A stretch of 64,000 nucleotides of DNA from CALBPI01 sp038531945 (GTDB lineage Bacteria > Pseudomonadota > Gammaproteobacteria > Steroidobacterales > Woeseiaceae). Position numbers and translations under genes: made by a program. Below, piece by piece: positions 10,314-17,888 of the stretch. Below the pieces are notes generated by a model. It saw nothing but the letters and a program-made list of their open reading frames with translations, was not told where the DNA came from and ran no database searches. Each line of letters opens with the position of its first letter. The first letter of the stretch is position 1. The stretch lies in NCBI GenBank assembly GCA_038531945.1, contig JBCBBH010000002.1, forward strand, positions 310,001 to 374,000, in the 5' to 3' direction.

Positions 10314-11597
10314 TTAGCGGGTGAAATGCAGTTCCTGACCCAGCATGTCAGGCGTGACCAACGTGATGCCTTCCTCGGTCACACGGAAACCGCGCTGGCG
10401 GTCCGCTTCGGGGTCTTCGCCAATCACCGTATGGTCGGCGATCACCGAGCCACGGTCGACGATCGCCCGATTGATTCTGCAGTGTTCGCCGATCTCGACG
10501 TCGGGCAGTACGACCGACTCGGTCAATTGGCTGTACGAACGAACCCGCACGTTGGAAAACAGGAGAGATCGATTCAGCGATGCGCCGGACACGACACAAC
10601 CGCCTGACACCATTGAGTTGATGGCCTCGCCGCGGCGGCCAGGCTCATCATGTACGAATTTGGCAGGTGGCAGTTGAATCTGGAACGTGTCGACCGGCCA
10701 TTCCTGATCGTAGAGGTTGAGCTGCGGCACAACGTTGAGCAGCTCCATGTTCGCTTGCCAGTATGCGGGCAGGGTGCCAACGTCGCGCCAGTAGGCCTGG
10801 TCCGACGTCTCTGGATCGCGAAACGGATACGCGTACACGCGATACTGCTGGATGATTCCGGGAATCACGTTCTTACCGAAGTCGTGTTGGGTTTTCGGAT
10901 CGTCGGCGTCCTTGATCACCTGCTCGAACAGGAAGTTGGTGTTGAAGACGTAATTGCCCATAGACGCCAGGCAGTATCCTGGCCGGCCGGGGATCTCTTC
11001 CGGATGCTCGGGTTTCTCGTTGAAGTCGACAACGCGACCGTCCTCGTCGACGGTCATGACACCGAGTGCACCAGCCGCTTCTTCGACCGGTACCTCGAGA
11101 CAGCACACGGTCATGTCGGCTTGCGTCTCTGTGTGTGTCGCCAGCAACGGCCCGTAGTCCATTTTGTAGACATGGTCGCCGGCGAGCACCAGCACAAAGC
11201 GCGGCGCGTGCGTTCGGATGATATCGAGATTCTGGTAGACGGCATCGGCAGTGCCGCGATACCACTCACCACCGACGCGCTGCGACGCCGGCAGAATTTC
11301 CACGAACTCCTGCTCGCCCGAATAGCGATTGGTCCAACCACGTACGAGATGTCGGATTAAAGAGTGCGCTTTGTATTGGGTGAGCACACCGACCCGGCGG
11401 ATGCCCGAGTTGAAACAATTGGACAGCGGGAAGTCGATGATGCGGAACTTGCCACCGAACTGAAGTGCCGGTTTGGCGCGCCACGTCGTCAGTTCATGAA
11501 GACGCGAACCCTGACCGCCAGCGAGGATCAGTGCCAGGGTCTCTCTCGTGAGGCGACTGACAAAACGTCCGTCGTCGTGTGTTTGCTCAAGTGTCAT
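10314..11597 (-). CDS. glgC: Glucose-1-phosphate adenylyltransferase GlgC
   Basis: Makes ADP-glucose from glucose 1-phosphate and ATP, the committed step of bacterial glycogen synthesis. The nucleotidyl-transferase signature LILAGGQGSRLHELT is at about residue 25-40, followed by RAKPALQFGGKFRIIDFPLS. The C-terminal third has the left-handed beta-helix (hexapeptide-like) character of this family. At 427 residues its length is typical. It is the second gene of the operon, 57 bp after malQ. Allosteric control by sugar phosphates is known for the family; the effector here cannot be read. Confidence 0.96.
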   Translation of the reverse strand: MTLEQTHDDGRFVSRLTRETLALILAGGQGSRLHELTTWRAKPALQFGGKFRIIDFPLSNCFNSGIRRVGVLTQYKAHSLIRHLVRGWTNRYSGEQEFVEILPASQRVGGEWYRGTADAVYQNLDIIRTHAPRFVLVLAGDHVYKMDYGPLLATHTETQADMTVCCLEVPVEEAAGALGVMTVDEDGRVVDFNEKPEHPEEIPGRPGYCLASMGNYVFNTNFLFEQVIKDADDPKTQHDFGKNVIPGIIQQYRVYAYPFRDPETSDQAYWRDVGTLPAYWQANMELLNVVPQLNLYDQEWPVDTFQIQLPPAKFVHDEPGRRGEAINSMVSGGCVVSGASLNRSLLFSNVRVRSYSQLTESVVLPDVEIGEHCRINRAIVDRGSVIADHTVIGEDPEADRQRGFRVTEEGITLVTPDMLGQELHFTR

Positions 11598-11654
11598 ACA
11601 CGGATGATAGCGTAACCGCCGTCACCTCGCGGGTGCGCAAGTCACGTTGTGTCG

Positions 11655-13232
11655 CTACCGATCCGCGGCGTGGATCGCCGAGCGGATCTGTTGCTGCAGT
11701 TCTGCGGTTAGTTCGCCTTCGCGCAAGCGCCACTGCCAGTTGCCAGCAGGCTCCCCGGGCGTATTCAGGCGTGCTTCTGAGCCGAGCCCCAGAAAGTCCT
11801 GCATCGGCACGATCGCGAGGCAAGCGTCCGTCGCGAATGCGGTCTTGATCAAACCCCAGTGAATGTCCTCATGGGTCGATTGGGTCTTGCGCAGCGTTTC
11901 GTGCTGCTGGTGAGCGATTTGGTCCGGCGTCCGAACATCTCCAGGGCCGCCGTGAAACCAGCCGACTGTCGTGTCGTTATCGTGAGTGCCGGTGTACGCC
12001 ACTGAATCTCGAGCAACTGCCGAAGGGTGAAACTCCGGGTCCGAAATCAGGAACTGGAACACCGACATACCGGGCATGGCCTGCCGTTTTCTCAGTTCTT
12101 CGACCTCAGGTGTGATATCGCCGAGGTCTTCCGCAACGATCGGCAGGTCGCCGAGCGCGGTGTGCAGCGCATCGAAGATCGCGTCGTTCGGCCCGTATTC
12201 CCACTGACCGGTGCGCGCGGTTGTCGCGTCCGCAGGAATTGACCAGTACGTTTCGAAGCCGCGAAAGTGGTCTATCCGAACGAGATCGACCATCGACAGC
12301 GTGTGGCGCATGCGATCGATCCACCACTGATAGCCGGTCTGTGCGTGATACGCCCAATCGTAGAGCGGGTTGCCCCAGAGCTGTCCGTCCTCCGAGAAAT
12401 AGTCCGGCGGGACTCCGGCGACGTGAGTCGGTTTGCCGTCCTGGTCCAATCGAAGAATCTCGCGGTTTGCCCAGGCATCGGCGCAATCGAGCGCGACGTA
12501 GATCGGCATGTCACCGAACAACGTCACGTCGTGTTCGCGGGCCACTTCGCGCAGGTGCATCCACTGACGATAAAAAAGAAACTGCGACAGCTTGACGCCA
12601 AACATTGAGCGCGCGTGCACCTCGGCAACCTCTGCCAACGCGGCGGGGTCGCGACGCCGGAAGCGTGCATCCCATTCCGTCCAAGGTCGTTCGTTGTGTT
12701 CGGTTTTCAGGGTCCTGAACAGCGCATAGTCGTGCAGCCATGCTTCATCATGTTCGATGACAAAATCTCTGAACTCTTGCAAAAGCTCCGTGGAAGCCTT
12801 GTCCTCGAAGCGCCGCGCGGCGCGCTGCAGCAGAATGGTCTTCTCAGCGATTAGCGGTCCGTAATCGACGCGACCGGCTGGCAGTCGACCGAGATCGGAG
12901 ATTTCCTCCTCCAGCAGAAGGTCGAGCTCCACGAGTTCCCGCAACTCGATGAGCATCGGGTTGCCTGCGCGGGACGACAGCGGCTGATACGGGGAGTCAC
13001 CATACGCGGTCGGGCCAGTCGGTAAAAACTGCCAGACTTTAAGCCCGGCATCTGCGATCTGGCGGATGAAAGCGTGCGCATTTCGGCCGATTTCACCGAT
13101 TCCATGCGGACCCGGCAGCGAAGTGAGATGCATGCAAACGCCGGCCTGGCGGTCGTCCGTCAAGTCGCGTTTTTCCGAAACTGCGGCTGTTTCCGCTAAT
13201 TGGCCGATTACACCGTCCGCATCCGCGTGCAT
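11655..13232 (-). CDS. malQ: 4-alpha-glucanotransferase MalQ (GH77)
   Basis: Disproportionates malto-oligosaccharides in the cytosol, making glucose and longer chains for GlgP. The GH77 features are GVCMHLTSLPGPHGIGEIG near residue 35, the nucleophile in VRIDHFRGFE and the acid/base in VAEDLGD. At 525 residues it is the short bacterial form without the extra N-terminal domains of E. coli MalQ. The ATG at 13232 is preceded by GGGGGTGAG. It is the first gene of the six-gene glycogen unit and is divergent from the TonB-dependent receptor across a 314-bp regulatory region, linking maltodextrin uptake to glycogen metabolism. Confidence 0.95.
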   Translation of the reverse strand: MHADADGVIGQLAETAAVSEKRDLTDDRQAGVCMHLTSLPGPHGIGEIGRNAHAFIRQIADAGLKVWQFLPTGPTAYGDSPYQPLSSRAGNPMLIELRELVELDLLLEEEISDLGRLPAGRVDYGPLIAEKTILLQRAARRFEDKASTELLQEFRDFVIEHDEAWLHDYALFRTLKTEHNERPWTEWDARFRRRDPAALAEVAEVHARSMFGVKLSQFLFYRQWMHLREVAREHDVTLFGDMPIYVALDCADAWANREILRLDQDGKPTHVAGVPPDYFSEDGQLWGNPLYDWAYHAQTGYQWWIDRMRHTLSMVDLVRIDHFRGFETYWSIPADATTARTGQWEYGPNDAIFDALHTALGDLPIVAEDLGDITPEVEELRKRQAMPGMSVFQFLISDPEFHPSAVARDSVAYTGTHDNDTTVGWFHGGPGDVRTPDQIAHQQHETLRKTQSTHEDIHWGLIKTAFATDACLAIVPMQDFLGLGSEARLNTPGEPAGNWQWRLREGELTAELQQQIRSAIHAADR

Positions 13233-13418
13233 TTTGTCTCACCCCCGTCGACCGTCCCCACGGCCTCGACATACACTTTTTGATGGTCGCAAGCTTGTCA
13301 CTGATAGGACAAGGCCAGGAATCCCCCCGAATCGCGCTCGAGCTGTTGTACGGATGCAACAGCCTCCCAAGTCTCGGTTTGAAGAGGCTACTCAGACGTC
13401 TAGAGCAGAACAAGATCG

Positions 13419-13451
13419 TGCATACGTATTCATGGGGTGAATACGTATGCA
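13419..13451. promoter_or_regulatory. Double LacI-family-type operator (two adjacent near-palindromes)
   Basis: Two 14-bp near-palindromes centred on CG, TGCATACGTATTCA (13419-13432) and TGAATACGTATGCA (13438-13451), are exact inverted copies of one another, giving 14-bp arms around a 5-bp spacer. Centres are 19 bp apart, close to two helical turns. A CG-centred even palindrome is typical of LacI-family operators. The pair lies just upstream of the receptor -35 element. A related 14-mer (TGTAAACGTATTCA) is at 21442-21455 ahead of the MFS transporter. The regulator is inferred, not shown. Confidence 0.6.
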
Positions 13452-13456
13452 GTGCG

Positions 13457-13486
13457 TTGATTCATTGAATATTCAGTCTTTATGAT
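13457..13486 (+). promoter_or_regulatory. Sigma-70-like promoter of TonB receptor gene
   Basis: TTGATT (13457-13462) and TATGAT (13481-13486) with an 18-bp spacer, predicting a transcript start near 13493-13495. The double operator ends 6 bp upstream of the -35 element, a position compatible with either activation or interference with the divergent promoter. Confidence 0.5.
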
Positions 13487-13497
13487 GCATCGCGATG

Positions 13498-13520
13498 GGG
13501 GCGTCATGCCCCGGTTTTTT
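13498..13520 (+). promoter_or_regulatory. Leader hairpin followed by T-run at the 5' end of the receptor mRNA
   Basis: GGGGC (13498-13502) pairs with GCCCC (13508-13512) around loop GTCAT, followed by six T residues at 13515-13520. It resembles a weak intrinsic terminator, but it would begin within a few nucleotides of the predicted transcript start. It may therefore act as a 5' stabilising stem rather than an attenuator. Confidence 0.35.
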
Positions 13521-13546
13521 CATCATTACCTTGGGGGGTAGTTCGT

Positions 13547-16309
13547 ATGGTCACCAAATCGCGGAAACACAACACTCCGCCGACCGCGAGTATGCGGCCG
13601 TTCCGACGGACCGCGCTTTCGCTGGCGGTCGCAGCCGCTTTGCCGGGCGCCATGAGCTTGTCAGGCACCGCATTCGCACAACAAGAAGACGCAGCAGAAT
13701 CGAGCGCGGCGCTTGAAGAGATTGTCGTTCAGGGCTTCCGTCGCAGTCTCGAGAATTCTCGAGCGATTAAAATGGAATCCGAGTCGATCGTTGAGGCGAT
13801 CTCGGCTGAAGAGATCGGCAAACTGCCAGACGTCAGTATCGCGGAATCTCTGGCCCGCCTGCCGGGTCTTGCGGCCCAGCGACTGAATGGTCGTGGTCAG
13901 GTGATCAGTGTTCGTGGTCTGTCTCCAGATTTCACAACCGCACTGCTGAACGGCCGCCCGCAGGTTTCCACCGGTGACAACCGAGGCGTCGAGTTTGACC
14001 AGTATCCCTCGGAGTTGCTGAGCGCAGCCGTCGTCTACAAGACGCCCGACGCAGCATTGATCGGACAAGGCCTGGCCGGCACGGTCGACCTGCAAACGAT
14101 TCGTCCTTTGCAACATGGGCGCACGACGATTGCCGGTAACGTTCGGTATGAGTGGAACAGCATCGACGCGCTGAACGCGGGTGCTGAAGACAGCGGTGTT
14201 CGCTACAGCTTGTCGTACATCGACCAGTTTGCTGATGACACGGTCGGTGTTGCGATCGGTTACGCCTATCTCGACTCGCCGTCGCAGGGTGAGCGCTACA
14301 ACGCGTGGGGTTACCCGGGCGTCGACGTCAACGGCGAAAACGCGTTGGTGCTGGGTGGTGCGAAGCCTTTCGTACAAACCAACGCCCTTGAGCGCCATGG
14401 CGTCGTGGGTGTCCTCGAGTTTGCGCCGACCGATACGTTCAACGCAGCGGTTGATGTCTTCTACTCGGACTTCCAGGACGATCAGTTGCTGCGTGGCATC
14501 GAACTGCCGCTGCAGTGGTCTTCTGCTCAGCTCACACCCGGATCGGTCAGCAACGGTTTCGTTGATACCGGTACGTTCAACAACGTCAAAGGCGTGATGC
14601 GCAACGACATCAACACGCGTGACGCGCAGTTGCTCGCAATTGGGTTGAACGCAGAGTGGCAAGCCAGCGACAACTGGACGCTCGGATTCGATTTCGCGAC
14701 GTCTCAGGTTGATCGTGACGACGTAATCCTGGAAACCTACTCAGGTACTGGCACCGCTGGTGCGGGTGCAGTGGACAGCCTCGGGTTCGACCTCGACTCC
14801 GGTGGCGCTGTCTTCAACTCGACTCTTGACTACGCTGATCCGAACCTGATCGTGCTGACCAGCCCGCAAGGCTGGGGCGGCGACGTCGTTCCGGGCGGTC
14901 AGGTGGGTTATTTCAACTCACCGGTCGTTGAGGACACGCTGGACCAGATCGATCTGCAGGCGACACGATTCTTCGAAGGCAATATTTCGAGCCTGCAAAT
15001 CGGCTTGAACTACGCGACCCGCGAAAAATCGTTGACGGCTAACGAGTTCTTCCTGGCGCTGGCCAACGGTGCTTCCGAGGCCGCGATTCCAGTACCGACG
15101 TCGACAACGCGTCTGGACTTCCTCGGCATCGAAGGCATGGTCAGCTATGACCCGCTGGCGGCGTTGAACTCGGGTGTATACGACCTGCGTCGCAACCCGA
15201 ACAATGACGTCACCGTCAAGAACTGGGCAGTCGAAGAAGACGTGACGATGCTGTACGTCAAGTTGGGCCTCGATACCGAATGGGGCAACATTCCGGTTAC
15301 CGGAAACTTCGGCACTCAGATTGTTCACACAGATCAGACATCGTCCGGCTTCGCTGCGGGCAGTGCGACATTGCCGATCTCTGGCGGCGACAGTTACACG
15401 GAAATCTTGCCGAGTGTGAACCTGAACTTCGAAGTGGCAGACAGCCAGATGGTCCGAGTTGGCGTTGCGCGCACACTGGCGCGGCCTCGCATGGATGATC
15501 TGCGTGCCAGCTTCCAGTTTGGCTACGACGAATCGGTGGTCGATCAAACGACCGGTCAAGTCGCACCAGGCGCGCTCGCGTTCAACAGTAACGGCGGTAA
15601 CCCGCAGTTGCGTCCTTGGATCGCGAACTCTCTGGATATCTCGTACGAGCGCTACTTTGACGATGGGCTCGGTTATGTAGCGATTGCAGGTTTCTACAAA
15701 GACCTGGAGACCTACATCATTCCGAACCAGCGTGATGTTCTGGACTTTACGGGCTTCCCGTTCAGTGGCACCACCCCGAGTTCATTCCTGGGGAGCTACG
15801 ATCGTCCTGAAAACGGCAGCGGCGGCAGTCTGACTGGCTTCGAGTTCACACTGTCGGTTGCGGGTGAGTCCATCACTCCGGCGCTGACTGGCTTCGGTGC
15901 GATCTTCAGCGCGGCGATCAACGATTCGGATGTCGTTTCGGATCCAGGCAACCCGTCAACGCCGTTGCCAGGTCTGTCCGAAGAGATCTTCAACGTGACG
16001 CTGTTCTATGAGAACGAAGGTTTCTCGGCGCGGGTCAGCAACCGCTACCGCTCGGAATTCCTGGGTGAGATCGCAGGCTTTGCGAACGGTCGTCAGCTGC
16101 AGTTCGTTGATGAAGAGAACATCGTCGACGCGCAGATCAGCTACATGTTCGAAGATGGTCCGATGGCCGGTCTGACGCTGCTTCTGCAGGGCAACAACCT
16201 GACCGATCAGGAGTTCGTGACCTTCCTGAACGACGATCCGAACCAGATTCGCGATTACCAGCGGTATGGTCGTAACTTCCTCGTTGGTCTTTCGTACCGT
16301 TACGAGTAA
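13547..16309 (+). CDS. TonB-dependent outer-membrane receptor, probably for malto-oligosaccharides
   Basis: 920-residue outer-membrane transporter. A long signal peptide (basic start, hydrophobic core about 22-40) ends at TAFA, with cleavage likely near residue 44. A TonB-box-like EEIVVQGF follows at 57-64. The plug domain contains IGKLPDVSIAESLARLPGL, typical of the Xanthomonas/Caulobacter-type receptors, and the rest is a beta-barrel rich in alternating aromatic residues. The ribosome site GGGGGG lies 10 bp before the ATG. Divergence from malQ and the GH13/MFS genes downstream suggest alpha-glucan oligosaccharides as substrate; this is inference from context. An intrinsic terminator follows before the halogenase. 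Confidence 0.92.
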   Translation: MVTKSRKHNTPPTASMRPFRRTALSLAVAAALPGAMSLSGTAFAQQEDAAESSAALEEIVVQGFRRSLENSRAIKMESESIVEAISAEEIGKLPDVSIAESLARLPGLAAQRLNGRGQVISVRGLSPDFTTALLNGRPQVSTGDNRGVEFDQYPSELLSAAVVYKTPDAALIGQGLAGTVDLQTIRPLQHGRTTIAGNVRYEWNSIDALNAGAEDSGVRYSLSYIDQFADDTVGVAIGYAYLDSPSQGERYNAWGYPGVDVNGENALVLGGAKPFVQTNALERHGVVGVLEFAPTDTFNAAVDVFYSDFQDDQLLRGIELPLQWSSAQLTPGSVSNGFVDTGTFNNVKGVMRNDINTRDAQLLAIGLNAEWQASDNWTLGFDFATSQVDRDDVILETYSGTGTAGAGAVDSLGFDLDSGGAVFNSTLDYADPNLIVLTSPQGWGGDVVPGGQVGYFNSPVVEDTLDQIDLQATRFFEGNISSLQIGLNYATREKSLTANEFFLALANGASEAAIPVPTSTTRLDFLGIEGMVSYDPLAALNSGVYDLRRNPNNDVTVKNWAVEEDVTMLYVKLGLDTEWGNIPVTGNFGTQIVHTDQTSSGFAAGSATLPISGGDSYTEILPSVNLNFEVADSQMVRVGVARTLARPRMDDLRASFQFGYDESVVDQTTGQVAPGALAFNSNGGNPQLRPWIANSLDISYERYFDDGLGYVAIAGFYKDLETYIIPNQRDVLDFTGFPFSGTTPSSFLGSYDRPENGSGGSLTGFEFTLSVAGESITPALTGFGAIFSAAINDSDVVSDPGNPSTPLPGLSEEIFNVTLFYENEGFSARVSNRYRSEFLGEIAGFANGRQLQFVDEENIVDAQISYMFEDGPMAGLTLLLQGNNLTDQEFVTFLNDDPNQIRDYQRYGRNFLVGLSYRYE

Positions 16310-16324
16310 GGTCTGACAGACAAG

Positions 16325-16365
16325 GCCCCCGGTACCTAATGGGTGCCGGGGGCTTTGTTGTTTTT
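16325..16365 (+). terminator. Intrinsic terminator after the TonB receptor
   Basis: A GC-rich stem (16325-16336 with 16342-16353, tetraloop TAAT, one bulged base) is followed by a T-rich tail to 16365. It lies between the receptor stop and the halogenase ribosome site, so the halogenase probably depends on read-through. Confidence 0.8.
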
Positions 16366-16376
16366 GAGGGGAGCCA

Positions 16377-17888
16377 TTGAACACACAAGATCCGATCAAG
16401 CGCGTCGCGATTGTTGGCGGTGGGACGGCCGGTTGGATGGCGGCCGCAGTCTTGGCGAGGACGCTCGGACAGCAGCTTTCCATTACCGTCGTTGAGTCGG
16501 ACCAGATCGGTACCGTCGGCGTTGGCGAGGCGACGATTCCGCAGATCCGTCTTCTGAACGGTCTGCTCGGGTTGGACGAGCATCAGTTTCTTGCCGCCAC
16601 ACAAGGATCGATCAAGCTCGGCATCGAGTTTGATGGTTGGTCGAGGGCCGGCGAGAAATACCTCCACGCGTTTGGTGGTTTTGGCCAGCCGCTTGGCATG
16701 CTTCGTTTCTATCAATATTGGTTGCGAGCGCAGCACGAAGGCCGTGCTGAAAGCCTGTGGGACTATTCGTTCAATGCGGTTGCGGCAGGCCACAATCGAT
16801 ATGCGCACGTGGACCGTATCGAAGGCACCCACATCGAAGGTTTAGTGCGCGCCTATCACTTCGATGCGTCGTTGTTCGCCAAGCATCTCCGTGCACTCAG
16901 TGAGCGCAATGGCGTATCGCGAGTTGAAGGGATCGTAGAGCAAGTCGAGCTCGCTGGCGATGGGCAGATTGCGTGCTTGAGGTTGCGTGACGACGTCAAG
17001 GTGGAAGCGGATTTGTTTATCGATTGCTCTGGCTTCCGGGGTTTACTGATCGGTGATGCGCTCGGTGTCGGTTATCAAGAGTGGACCGATTGGCTACCGT
17101 GCGATCGCGCTGTCGCAGTGCCGTGCGAGTCCGTCGATCCGCTCATTCCTTACACCCGTGCCAGTGCCCGCCCTGCAGGCTGGCAGTGGCGCATCCCGCT
17201 ACAACATCGCATTGGCAATGGCCATGTGTTCTGCAGCGAGTTCATGAGCGAGGACGAAGCGACCGATGTGTTGCTGCAAAATCTCGATGGAGCACCGACG
17301 GCTGAGCCGCGAACGTTGCACTTCACAACCGGACGCCGCGAGAAGTTCTGGCACAAGAACTGTGTGTCTCTTGGTTTAGCGGCAGGTTTTATGGAACCGC
17401 TCGAGTCCACGAGTATTCACCTTGTGCAATCCGGACTGAGCCGATTGATCTCCTTGTTCCCGAATCCGGGGTTGCGACAAGCTGAGATCGACAGCTTCAA
17501 TCGTCAGACAGAATTCGAGTATGAACGTATTCGCGATTTTCTGATTCTGCATTATTTTGCAAACGGCCGAACTGAGCCATTTTGGAAAGCGCGTCGCGAG
17601 ATGGCGGTTCCGGATTCGCTCGTGGAACGCATCGAATTATTCCGCGCAAATGGTCGCATCGTCCGCGACGGCGATGAGCTATTCACTGAAGTGGGTTGGC
17701 TGCAGGTCATGCTCGGTCAAGGCATTCGTCCCGCAGGGTACGACCCGCTCGCCGCAAATCTTAGCGAGTCGGACTTAAGTCGGTTCCTGAATTCCGTTCG
17801 CCAGGCGATCCAGCGGGGTACAGAAACGTTGCCGCTACACTCCGAATTTATCCAATCCCATTGCGCGGCGAAGCCGCCCGCTAGCTAA
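16377..17888 (+). CDS. Flavin-dependent (tryptophan-type) halogenase homologue 1
   Basis: 503-residue flavoenzyme homologous to PrnA/RebH. Visible hallmarks are the FAD-binding VGGGTAGW at 13-20, the catalytic lysine at residue 80 in GSIKLGIEF, the WxWxIP motif at 269-274 (WQWRIP) that separates halogenases from monooxygenases, and the glutamate at 343 in PLEST. All residues needed for hypohalous-acid chemistry appear present. The start is TTG with GAGGGGAG 4-11 bp upstream; no nearby ATG fits better. It follows the TonB receptor terminator and ends overlapping the convergent amylase by 4 bp. No flavin reductase is in the window. The substrate is unknown; free tryptophan is not implied by the context. 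Confidence 0.88.
   Translation: MNTQDPIKRVAIVGGGTAGWMAAAVLARTLGQQLSITVVESDQIGTVGVGEATIPQIRLLNGLLGLDEHQFLAATQGSIKLGIEFDGWSRAGEKYLHAFGGFGQPLGMLRFYQYWLRAQHEGRAESLWDYSFNAVAAGHNRYAHVDRIEGTHIEGLVRAYHFDASLFAKHLRALSERNGVSRVEGIVEQVELAGDGQIACLRLRDDVKVEADLFIDCSGFRGLLIGDALGVGYQEWTDWLPCDRAVAVPCESVDPLIPYTRASARPAGWQWRIPLQHRIGNGHVFCSEFMSEDEATDVLLQNLDGAPTAEPRTLHFTTGRREKFWHKNCVSLGLAAGFMEPLESTSIHLVQSGLSRLISLFPNPGLRQAEIDSFNRQTEFEYERIRDFLILHYFANGRTEPFWKARREMAVPDSLVERIELFRANGRIVRDGDELFTEVGWLQVMLGQGIRPAGYDPLAANLSESDLSRFLNSVRQAIQRGTETLPLHSEFIQSHCAAKPPAS

Larger units (their letters stand above)
13233..13546. other. Divergent regulatory region between malQ/glg operon and TonB receptor
   Basis: 314 bp without a gene. 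It contains a pair of LacI-type operator-like palindromes at 13419-13451, a sigma-70-like promoter toward the receptor at 13457-13486 and a hairpin with T-run in the receptor leader at 13498-13520. Two further inverted repeats with 8-bp spacers are present: GCTGTTG/CAACAGC (13342-13348 with 13357-13363) and CTTGTC/GACAAG (13294-13299 with 13308-13313). A clear promoter toward malQ was not found by eye. Confidence 0.7.

Noticed and set aside
13661..14662. 333-codon open frame opposite the TonB receptor
   Set aside because: Antisense shadow of a clear receptor gene; no recognisable domain, ribosome site or plausible composition.
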